From Paramecium tetraurelia (Eukaryota; Ciliophora; Oligohymenophorea; Peniculida; Parameciidae): a stretch of DNA of 64,000 nucleotides. The notes under the pieces are model-generated. The model was not told the DNA's origin, did not search any database, and saw only the letters and a program-made list of their open reading frames with translations. Of this stretch, positions 1-10,193 are shown one piece after another. Position numbers and translations under genes: made by a program. The first letter of the stretch is position 1. Every line of letters begins with the position of its first letter. The DNA is taken from positions 186,001-250,000 of the forward strand of contig NW_001799277.1 in the NCBI RefSeq assembly GCF_000165425.1. The letters run 5' to 3'.

Positions 1-231
1 TAAAGTATCATGAGGAAATCCTAAACTTATTTGAGCTGTTTCTTTTGCTCTTCTCAAATCAGAAGTATACACTCCTTTAAATTGATCTCGGAAGGGTAAT
101 AATGCTTGTAATAATTGATTGGCTTGTTCTCTTCCTGAATATTGAGTATTAATTGATTATACCTCTAATTGTCAATCTACTATCTGTCCACCCACAAATT
201 GTATTGCTTAGATTCTAATTGGTTTATCCAT
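1..231 (-). pseudogene. Histidine-phosphatase-like gene, N-terminal part, damaged; runs off the left edge
   Basis: Read on the minus strand from an ATG at 231, the frame gives a short N-terminus and then a stretch typical of the phosphoglycerate-mutase/histidine phosphatase superfamily: GREQANQLLQALL followed by VYTSDLRRAKETAQISLG. In that family the second motif lies a few dozen residues after the catalytic RHG. Here the place expected for VRHG reads QFVGGQIVD, so the nucleophile histidine is missing, and an in-frame TGA (the only ciliate stop) follows directly. No standard GTA...TAG intron of 20-34 nt removes that TGA in frame. The conserved part after the stop stays in the same frame to the window edge. 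I infer a decayed gene or one with a non-standard intron. Only about 77 codons are visible, so substrate cannot be guessed. Confidence 0.5.
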
Positions 232-336
232 GTCTCACGAACAAGATATTTGTAGTATTAGGTTTTCGTATCAACTGTTAGATATGATTTTTCAATAGCT
301 AGTATTTATTCATAGATTAAAAATATTATAAAAAAT

Positions 337-2916
337 TCACAATTAGTAATCCATTTAAGTTTTTAAAGAAGCCAATCGTCTTTTAATATCTTCTCTTAAA
401 TTGCATGCTTCTTCTTTTATCCTTCTTGATAAAGATATGATATCATACATACCTATCTTCAATTTATACTTTTTTTTAGGGAGAATTTTGAGAGTATTAA
501 TTTTCTGATATTGGTGATGTCTGACTATACAAATTCGACTTTAATCTTCTATTATAGCCTCCAAACTATTATTATTCATAGGATTCTTGAGTTTGGAAGT
601 TTGTGCGATTTTACTATGGGATTTCTTCTCTAAAAGACTCATGAATCATATTCAATTCATCCATTAACCTGTTTCTGGAAACAATGTTTTGTTGATTTTC
701 AATTTTAATAGTTTGATTTTCCTTCAACACTACCATATGTTGGTTTAATTACATCTCTCAATCTACAACTTTTATTTGTCACATAAGTCTACAAAGTATT
801 TCTCAATATCTTTGATCTTTTTCTCATAATCTCCAACTACCTTTGAATATTCCATTTGCAAATGATTGTACTCCTATTTCTAATCATTTAGTAATGAAGT
901 GCTGATCTCTACTTGCTTTCTTAATTGATCCTAGTCTACATTTATTCCGCTATTCTACATAATTCTAATAGGAGATCCCACTTGAAAATATGAAATTTTA
1001 ATATTACATCTTTATTGCATTTTTAACTCTCTCAGCTATGATTAGGCTTATGAATACTATTCTTTCAATATTCTCACATCATCTCCCTCAATCTAATAAT
1101 GTCCTAATTGATCTTTTGATGTCATCAATTCTTATTTTAAATAATCACTAATCATTTAATAAACTATTACTATTGCATTTACAACTCTCTTTCTACTTCT
1201 TTTTGATTAGATATCAATATTTTATAATTATTAATTTACTCCTCCTAATTTTCCAATTATTATGAGACACTATCGTACATTTATTTTAAGTTCTACACAT
1301 CGTTTTATTACTAATAATCAATATCCTTTTGTTTTAAAATAACAACATTTTACTCTTTTACCAATAAATTCTTCTTCTTTAAGAGATTGCTTAACCATTG
1401 CATAAATGCCTGATTTAATACTCTATTGTCATATTTCTTGCTCAACAATATTTCATTTTATCTCTTCATTTTCCTATACTAAGCATTATTTTTAATAGAA
1501 TTGAATACTACAATAATATGAATTGAAATACATCTTTATAAGAATAAATTCTCTCTCTTTTTCACTACCTTAACGCTTATATGATTTAATCTAGATAACT
1601 TTTAATATTCCCTTATCCATTATTTAAATTGCCTAAACTTGATAAAGAAATTTCTATTTAATTAAATTTGATTCTCTCTGTATTTGTTTTCCTTCAAATT
1701 TGATTTCAATTTGTTAAACAACTTTTTTAACTTTGCTTGTCCTCTTTACCTAACTATTTGGTTAGCTCTTTCCTTATGAAAATCAGAATTTAATTTCAAA
1801 AACCTTATAACTCCTTTCATTTAATTAATGCGTCCATTATTTATATGTTAATAAATGCACTTTTGTTTTTAATTTTGCTATTTTATCCAGAGAGTCCATG
1901 AACTGAAAACCTACAATAATTCTAAATTTATACTTTAAACAACTTTATTTTATTAAATTCATTTACAGCAGATTAAGCGATTTACTAAAAATCCTTCAAG
2001 CTAAAATTGTATTTCAGATAATTCTATTTCAATTTATAAAAGCATTTTTTTTTTATTTTCTGATTAAAAAATTGAATAGATGTCTTAAGATTTTTATCAA
2101 ATTTCTTTTTATCTTAAATATATTGCTTCCAATTCATCCAGAAATTAATTACAGTCCTTAACTTTCTGACTTCATTAAATTAATTCAATAATGCTTTATT
2201 TTTGATATAATATTTCCATCCTGTAAAGCAATTTTATAATTAAAGATGTTATTTTCTTTGAAGAACATGTTTCAACTTTTTAGAATATTTTGCAGCCTTT
2301 GAAAATGCATCCAAAAAATTAAATTTTAATCTAGCATTTCTCCATTTAATTGCCATGTCCATATCAACCTCATCTTCGTATATCTAGTTTAAGAGATCTA
2401 AATGATCATTTGTTGATATTTGCTCATCTAATTCCCTAAGTTCTGCTATCTAATGAACTAATCAATATCTTTAACTATTTTACTTCTTTAATTTATTTTA
2501 TTTTAATTTTAAATAATCTCTCCATAACATTTCTCCTTTTGTTCATACTTCTCATTATACAGGTTTAACTCATCCAATTGTTCTGCTTATTACTGCACTC
2601 TATCTTCCAATTAAAGAATGAATTAATTCTACTATTTAACTTATTAAATTAGAGTGGCAATAAGCTTTTCCCTATCTTCTCTGTTAAGACTTCTCATTGG
2701 AGGAACCTATATAAGGTCAGTGGAAGTTCGACCAAACTACGCAGTGCTTTTAAACTAAACCGAGCCTTTGGAAGCAGATTCCTAAATTCTGACTTTCTTG
2801 TCACTCCCTCTATTTGATGTGCAAAGCAATTAGTTAGTTGATGGAGATTTTAAAATTGATTTATCATTTTTTATTGCACTTGACTCTCTTGATAAGTATT
2901 TATAAGCTGCAGTCAT
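337..2916 (-). CDS. Coiled-coil protein, function unknown
   Basis: The product is about 830 residues. I place the start at the ATG at 2916 (MTAAYKYLSRESSAIK), because the frame upstream of a later methionine (MRSLNREDREKL) stays open and protein-like. The first ~90 residues are basic and Ser-rich and probably disordered. After them come long Glu/Lys/Gln-rich heptad-type segments to the TGA at 337-339. One intron is clear at 2458-2483 (26 nt, GTA...TAG); removing it joins two frames smoothly (…QRRIHQIAELRELDEQ…). Several other small introns are likely. There are no catalytic motifs, signal peptide or membrane segments. It may be a cytoskeletal or basal-body component, but that is only a guess from the coiled coils. 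It is divergently arranged with the next gene, which starts 95 nt away. Confidence 0.75.
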
Positions 2917-3011
2917 ATTTGTGTTGTATGCTTGAGGAAAGATAGTTAATTGACTGTTGCTTTTTTGATCGTTTAATTTCATTTTTAATTTATTTTATTT
3001 CTGAGTTATTA
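2917..3011. promoter_or_regulatory. Divergent intergenic gap between two coiled-coil genes
   Basis: This 95-nt stretch separates the start codons of two genes transcribed away from each other, so both promoters must lie in it or overlap the coding regions. The sequence is AT-rich with no motif that I can name. The assignment rests only on position. Confidence 0.4.
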
Positions 3012-3993
3012 ATGAATCCAGAAACAGAGTAATTGAACTACGATTTGGAAACTCCACAGATTCCTTATAATTATGATGTCGATGGTCGATTCTATTTGCC
3101 TGTGTCAAATCAAATCTATTAGAAAGTCTATAGTCAATACACTTACCATCCACCCACCTTTTTACTCATGCCACAATAACCAATCTATTAACCATGTCCT
3201 TAGGTGAAGAAACAAAAGAAGAAGAAGGTTAATAATAAAGAAGTTGAAGCACTCAGAGCAAGAATTATGGAATTGGAAATGAGATAACCAGAAGTAAAAA
3301 TAGTAAAAGAAGTTGTTACAGACACCGAATAAGTTTAAATATCACAATAATTATGTAGATAACCAGATTAGAAAAGGAATTACGTATGGTTAAGATGCAA
3401 TTAGAACACGAACATGAGAATAATGCATAAAAGGACAGGACTATTTCTGACCTTAGAGCTCAGATCTAAAAGAATGATTTATCCAGAAGCTCAAGTCTTG
3501 TTTCATTACAAACTACACTTGTTGAGAGAGAAGTATGAATATTCAAATTTATTCTTAGAGATAAATAACAAAGCAAGATGGAATCATTTCTTAACTCCAA
3601 GCTGAAATCAACCTTCTTAGAGGAGAATTAGACGATGCTCATCACCATATTGAAGAATTGTAAACCACACATGAAGAAGTAACAGTAGAAAAAATGACAT
3701 ATCTTTCAAAAGTAATTATTGTTTATTATTAACAATTAAGGAGGTAGAAACCTGGAAATAAAAATTCATTGTCCTCAATAGAGAGTATCACGAAACTCAA
3801 GAAAAGCTCATGTTGGCTGAAGCTGAATTAGAATCAATTAAGAAAGGAGAAGTTAAAGAAGTGAAAGTAATCTAACAATGTAATTTAGCAAATTGTTGTT
3901 GAAAGAAAGGATAATATAGGAAGAACAGTAGATTACAAATAATCTGAATAAGTTTAAGTTAGAAAGAGTGGATTTTTATAGACATTATAGTGA
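3012..3993 (+). CDS. Coiled-coil protein with Pro/Tyr-rich head, unknown function
   Basis: The start is the ATG at 3012 (MNPETEQLNYDLETPQIPYN). The first ~65 residues are rich in Tyr, Pro and Gln, then comes a basic patch (VKKQKKKKVNNKEVEALRA), and the rest is a Glu/Lys/Gln-rich coiled coil. It ends …RKSGFLQTLQ at the TGA 3991-3993. At least three small introns are needed: a 26-nt one near 3533, one near 3711 that seems to end AAG rather than TAG, and a 22-nt one near 3867. Length is roughly 290 residues. The general layout (short low-complexity head, charged coil, short tail) is seen in many ciliate cytoskeletal proteins, but I recognise no family and assign no function. Confidence 0.75.
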
Positions 3994-4050
3994 AAGATAA
4001 TCAATTATAGTGAATATTAATATAAATACATTATTTAATCCAATAGAATT

Positions 4051-7000
4051 ATGGAACAAATAAAAATTTTATTTTTTACACACCTATCTATAATTTCTCA
4101 TTTAAACCAATTTGAATTAGAACTGAAAGAATTATAAATTGAAACAAATTTATGGTTAGGAAATCAATAATTTAAATCAAACTCAATTGAAATGTTCTAT
4201 AACATCTCTGAAATTAATTTAAAGATAACCTAATCCATAACTGGTCCAGAGAAGGTGAACCAAGTAAGTATCAAAACCTTTGATTTAAATATAATCACTA
4301 TATCACACTTTAGATTAATTATCTTTCTATTTTTAAAGAATTATCATAAAATTTGGTTTAATAAGTGATGTAAACGAAGATAGAATAATATATTTTGGTT
4401 CTTTAAGAAATTTTTACTATGAATTTTTGGAATATCACTTTATTTTTAAAGTATGTATCGCTAAAATCATAAAAACAATTGTTAATTATATGAATATCCT
4501 AATAAATAATATTATTTGAAATTTTCATTTTGGTTTTCGTTTGAAGATATGTCTCAAGATAAATTTTCATCTTTAAGGAACTCATATTTGATTTGATTTG
4601 AGATTTCTTTAATTCTAAATTCATTGAGGAAGAATTGAAGTAGTACTTTTAAATTCTTCTATAGAAAAATGTTAGTTCAGAATATCTAAATTATCAAATT
4701 GCTAAGAAACTTGCTTGTTTTATTTTCTTATCTCAGGTGTAAATAATCTGAATAATTAAGTTTTTTACATGTAAATAATTAATAATAATCTCAATAGAAT
4801 TATAACTTGTATATAATGATAATCGACGCACCCAATCAATAATTTCCAAATAGAAAGTTTTAAACAATAAATCAATTAGGAAAGGGAGCTTAAGGTTAAG
4901 TTTATTTAGTGAAATCAATAAATTGGGGAATAAATGATTCAAAATAGTTTGCAATTAAATAATAACCAAAGTTTAATGAGAATGAGCTATAAATATTAAA
5001 TATGATAATGAATTACTAAAAAGGCTAATTTAATCAAGCATCATAAGTGATAAGGATTTATGAAATATTATAATACAATAATAAGGCATACTTGATAATG
5101 GAAACTGGAGAATAGGACCTTTACTCTTACATTGAATCATATTAATAATAATAATAATAATTAAGTTTAGACTAAAAAATAAAAATAATGAAATAAGTAT
5201 TTAAATTAAATATGTATCTAGTTATCATAATCTATCTACTTTTTTCATGAAACTTTAAAATTAATTCACAGAGACATTAAACCTGAAAATTTTATCAAAG
5301 TAGGAGATGATTTCAAACTTATTGATTTTGGTTTAGCTAAACCTTCTCAAGATTTTTTTATGACATAAAATGTAGGAACACCATATTTTTAAGCACCAGA
5401 AATAATTTAAAACAAATAAGATTACACTTGTGCTGTAGATGTTTGGTCATTAGGTTGTGTGTTTTATGAACTTTGTAAATCATAACTATTATTTTAAGGT
5501 ATTATTTTCTATTTAATTTAGCAAATACTATTTAGGAAATATAAAACATTGTATTAAATTTCAATTAAAAGTACTTAGAAGATAAATTAAGTTCAGATGA
5601 GATGCCTTAATCGTTAAAGTATCTTTTAATTTAAATGATTCAACCAAATCCCAAAGATAGATTATCAATTAAAGAAGTACTTAGTAAACTTAATTAAATA
5701 TCAACAGAATAATTTGGAAATTAATATAATAATAGCTTTATAGTTTAAAATGTCTTCTAAAAAAATAATCAACAATTTTAATAATAAAATAATTTTCCAT
5801 AAATCAATTAATAAATCTCATTTAATCCATAAATTTAATAGTAAAAATAATAATAATAATAGTAATAGTAATAATTAAAAGATTAGGATTAAAAATAAAT
5901 AGAATAAAATACTTTAATTTAATAAATTATAACTATTTTAGAAAAATAAAATCTGTAACAAGAATTCAAAAATTTATAAGATCAATAAGATAAATATTAA
6001 TAAAGAATAACTGAATACATTTAATTGTTCTAAAATTAATTTGAGACAAATTTGAATGATTTAAAAAATGAATTTAAAGATTAAAATATTTAATAAATCA
6101 AAGTATAAAATAATAATAATGAGAATTTAACGAAAGTTATGTAAGAATACAAATTAAATATCAAAGATTTAGATTTAAAAAATAGAGAATAAGACATGTA
6201 AATAAAAGAATTAAATTTAAGTATATTTGAATTCAAAACTAAAATATAAGAATAAAATAACCAAATAAATATATTTAAAGATAAAGAATAGGCATAATTA
6301 CAATTAGATTAATATAATAAAGAGTTGATTCAAAAAATTGAAAAATATAAATTCAATGAGATGTAATAATAAATGAAATAATCATAATTATAAAAAGAAA
6401 TACAAGATTAACAAATCTCAATTGAGTAATATGAAAATAATATTAAAAAATATTAAGAAGAGTAATTGTAATTAAATCAATTAATTTATCAATAGAAATC
6501 TTAAGAAAATATATTTCAAAATACAATTTAAGAGAATGAAAAGAGAATTTAACAATGCTCAGATATAATTCAAGATTAAAAGATTTAATTAGAAATATTA
6601 AACAAAGCTATTTAAAATTCTAACTAAATAAAAGAATTAGAAAATAAATTTCAAATTTAAATTAATAAAATACTTGATTAACAACTTTAATGTCAAAAGG
6701 AAAGTGACAAATAACAATAGAAAGTTTTCGCAGAACTCAATTCAATTAAATAAAGTTCTTTGTAATTATAATAAAACCAATAAGAATTACAAAAGGATAT
6801 AAATAGATTACTTAATGTCATTCAATAATATTAATAACAAATTTAATAATAGGAACCAATAAAAGAAAAGTCTTAAATAATAGATTCACTTAAAAAAGAA
6901 ATTCAACTTCATTTTGAAAATGTAAAAAGAAATCCTACAACTATCTGCTAAGTACTAAAATCGAAAATTTATTTATTGTTTGAGGAAATTAAAAAAGAAA

Positions 7001-7170
7001 TCTCCTTTATAATTCAAAATATAGATGATGTTAAGTTATAAGGTAAATATTTAGTCTAAGAATCTTATAAATACAATGTGAATATGGAGAAAATGATTGC
7101 TAACGATTTGGAAATCTTAAAAGGATGGAAATTGGTATTTACTGATCTTTAGAAAAAATTCAAAAAATGA
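4051..7170 (+). CDS. Ser/Thr protein kinase with long Gln-rich coiled-coil tail
   Basis: A complete protein kinase domain starts about 250 residues in. It has the glycine loop GKGAQGQVYLV, a VAIK-type lysine (FAIK), the catalytic loop HRDIKPENF, the magnesium-binding DFG (LIDFGLAKP), an APE (YFQAPEII) and DVWSLGC. The 250 residues before it are not recognisable by eye, and their exon structure is not fully resolved around 4260-4560. The domain ends near nt 5700 and is followed by ~480 residues of Gln/Asn/Lys-rich coiled coil. Two introns are certain: 5197-5221 (25 nt), just before the catalytic loop, and a 23-nt one near 5500. A polyglutamine run encoded by TAA repeats sits near 5140-5165. 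This is a recurrent ciliate kinase architecture; the tail probably drives self-association or localisation. All catalytic residues are present, so it should be active. The start at 4051 is a choice, not proven. Confidence 0.85.
5138..5166 (+). repeat. Short TAA-repeat tract coding polyglutamine in the kinase domain
   Basis: A run of TAA units reads as six or so glutamines in the kinase large lobe, just before the intron at 5197. With the standard code it would be a string of stops, so it is direct evidence for TAA = Gln. Confidence 0.8.
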
Positions 7171-8610
7171 GATAATAAATTATATATTGAAGTGAATCAT
7201 TTTTAGAATTATAATATATATTTAAATATTGATTAAAAATCATTATATTCTTAACATAATGATTGAAAGTCCAGTATTGATCCTATTATCTAAATATTAT
7301 AGTATCAGTAAATTTTCAAACTTGAGCAAACACAATATTATAATTTTAAGTACATCTATCATTATAAATTATAATTTCTAGTTTAGATTTATCCTACCAA
7401 TTGCATTATTCTTTAAAATTTTAATATGAAAGAAAAAAAATTTAAGAAAAATTACATTTCTCTGGATAACAAAGGAAAGTTTTCTTTTTTTTTAATCGAT
7501 ATTCCTGAAGTCTATAAGAACACGCACACCATTATATTCAGTGGAAATTAATTTTATTATATCATTTTCAATTTGAGAAAGCTAAAATGTAGAGAAAATC
7601 TTTTATTCATGATGCTTTTTCATTATAAATATATTATAGGATTTGATAATTTAAAGTTCTAATATTAAACACTGATAAGTTTGCTATTTTTTTTGTTCCC
7701 AAAGAGTATCATAGATAGAATAAAGAATAGAATCATTTTAATATTTTGAAAGATGTTTTAGAAAAAATTTGTAAAGTTAAGGAAAATATGTATATAAAGT
7801 ATTAAAAATAGTAGGTCTTGGGCGATCCATTCTAGGAATACAAACAATACTTACTTAAGAGATATCTATCTTACTCCATGCAATTCATTAATTGTAATAG
7901 TGGAGGCGATAATATTCTGATCTAAGAAAATTAAGTTCTTATATACATCTGAAATATTATCAAAGTAATTGCTTTATTTAAAGAAATGATTCTTGCAATT
8001 TTGAAAAGTTCAAATAATATGGTGGAGTGGGTAATTTTCCAAGGTTATAGGTAAATCTTTAGAGATGATGCCTAACATGTTTAGCCAGCTGCTATTTGCT
8101 AAGTAACATAATTGAGAAATAAATTTCCCCATCTCTTTTATAGGGTTCATTAGAACTAAATTTTTGAGGGATTGAGAGAATTTGGTTTTTCATTTTAAAA
8201 TTGAATTAAATACAACTATTGTACTATTTCTTATTAATATGTGACAACTTTTGCCCTTATTAATTTAATTTTATATATTTTTCCATTCTTTGAATTTTCT
8301 AAAGTATAAAATTATTTTTTTTCATTATTAATCCAAAGATATCAATATGGCTAATCCTATAAGCTGCGATTATGATGATAAATTTGAAGATTATATTGGA
8401 AATGAGAAAAAGGCGAAATTTTAAGGGGTGGGTCTCCCAACCCAAAAAATGCAATTTTCTTAGGAGTTGATATTGATTATTTGCCATTAGCTGAAACAAC
8501 AGCAACCTTTAATTGTTTCTTTAAAAAGAATAGTTCCTGAACTTTAATAAGCCTCTCATTCTAGACATGTTATAAATTTATAACTAAATAGATCATTTAA
8601 CTTTATATGA
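7171..8610 (+). pseudogene. Gene-poor stretch with pieces of coding-like sequence, probably a decayed gene
   Basis: No single intact gene could be assembled here. On the plus strand, an ATG at 7261 with a possible 29-nt intron opens a frame that runs well past 7500 (…YISLDNKGKFSFFLID…). A different frame then reads protein-like from about 7670 to 7950 (FAIFFVPKEYH, DPFQEYKQYLLKRYL), but it carries a TGA near 7950. The same frame goes on with VIFQGYRQIFRDDAQHVQPA and ends at a TGA at 8202. A further open frame of 87 codons spans 8347-8610. Residue composition in these pieces looks protein-like, but frames change without convincing introns. With only one stop codon, open frames of 60-90 codons also arise by chance. 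I infer a decayed gene on the plus strand; a real gene with unseen introns is the alternative. Confidence 0.35.
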
Positions 8611-8679
8611 GATAATCCAAAAATTATTATAAAAAAGGTTATGATAAATAACGAAACAACTGCAGAGAGAACTTCATTA

Positions 8680-9190
8680 GTAAGAGATATACTTTCTTGA
8701 AATTTTCTGATTTAATGTCCCGATTGATTAATTTTGCCTTATGTAAAAAATAATATTGGTAAAGTAATCTATTAAATAATTAAAAATAAATTTACCTGAA
8801 TCAAAATGCTTTCTAGTTCTTTTTGGAATCTGCGTTGCTCAAATCTATGTATTCAAGTAAACTTTCTTAACCAACTTCCATTACGATGCAATGGCTTGAT
8901 TGCCACTAGAAATAATCATACAATTTTAGTATATTAGTGGGAACTTAATGTTAATCATTTCCATTTTCATAATTTCTTTGGTATCGCATTAATTATGAAA
9001 TAAAGACTTTCTCATCTTCTTTCATCTCTTTCTATATCTTAAGCATAAATTGTTTGGAATTATCATCCCAGCCGTTTGAATTTGCGATAAATATTCCTCC
9101 TTCATTAGTAGTTTCAAGATTCATTATTAAATGAAACTACCTATTTGGGAATTCTGTTGTTTTAACTAAAATAGTTGTATTGACTAGTTA
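8680..9190 (-). pseudogene. Relic of a Ser/Thr kinase gene, paralogue of the kinase at 30621-34153
   Basis: Read on the minus strand, this matches the N-terminal half of the intact kinase that starts at 34153, residue after residue: DNSKQFMLKIQKEMK here against DNSKQFALKVQKQMK there, and a shared HCIVMEVGQ. The position of a ~27-nt intron is conserved (near 8770-8800 here, near 33725 there). The copy is broken. The glycine loop is lost (GGIFIANSNG in place of GSGTEGAVY). One frame change lies before the intron and one after it. The catalytic loop has become NRDIKSENF instead of HRDIKPENY. Similarity fades below about 8690, so the C-lobe is missing. The level of match, still obvious in DNA, suggests a moderately recent duplication followed by loss of function. 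Confidence 0.8.
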
Positions 9191-10193
9191 CTAAAAGTAC
9201 ATTCCTAATTCTAAAAATTTTATTAAAAATTAAAATTGAAAGTTTATAATCAAAATTTTTGAAAAAGTTTTTATTTTTCGTTTTCAATTGATCTAAATGA
9301 AAAACAATTATTTAATGCTACAGATATACTTTAGATTGAATTTGAGTTCTTAAATGATTTATATTTATGCAAAAATAAACTATTAATAGTATAAGAAGAT
9401 TTAAAGTTAATGAAATAGAATTATTAATTTATAGGTTAAGCTAATAGAGACATAGAATGAAATAAAATAAAGGATTAGTATAATCTTCTTTAATATATTT
9501 GGAAAGTAACAGTATATCGAGAGAAAAGATAATTAAGAAAATCCTTATATAATTAACACTATAATGCTGAATGTTTGAAATCCATCATTATGAAAAAGTC
9601 TAACATTAAATAAATTCATCTTAACCTAAATCACATAAAAATAGTGATGTAAAAAAACTTAAATATTAAAGAATTTACTTAAAATGAGCTAATATTTTTT
9701 TTATTTCTTAGCTTAATTTATATAATTTTTGTCTAATAAATACATTTTATCTACAAGTAAAATTCAATTGCCAGAATCTATGTTTTAAAGAATTTTTTCA
9801 AATATGAAATCTTATTTATATATTTCTCTGAAATACTTTATATAGCCAGTAAATCATGAGTTGGATTCTAAAGTTTTGATTATTTTCATAACCAATATTT
9901 TTAGTGGATTTTATTTTTATATTAAGAATAATACATAATTTAATAAAATTATATGTTATAGTGCTTAATTGAGTTAGAATTATCAAGCATTAAAATTTTG
10001 GTGAATTAAAACATAAAATTTGAACATACAACAAATATCCTCTATAATTCTATTTTCTTATAAAATTTTTGATATTGATCACGATATAATTTTAATAATA
10101 TTCAAAATTTTAATTTAGATATTTTCGGGGTATTTATATGTTGTAAATATATTCTAAGTGACACATTAATTTTCTTGCAATAAATAACAAACG
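9191..10193. other. 1 kb without a convincing gene
   Basis: The stretch is very AT-rich. A plus-strand frame from about 9280 to 9450 reads in a protein-like way (DLNEKQLFNATDIL…) and stops at a TGA; after that TGA another frame continues for some 80 codons. It may be the remains of a gene, but length alone is not significant when TGA is the only stop. The final ~150 bases must hold the promoter of the giant gene that starts at 10194. Confidence 0.4.

Noticed and set aside
9280-9700. A coding relic with two open stretches separated by a TGA
   Set aside because: Composition is suggestive but there is no motif or similarity to a neighbour that I can see. Kept only as a remark on the gene-poor stretch.
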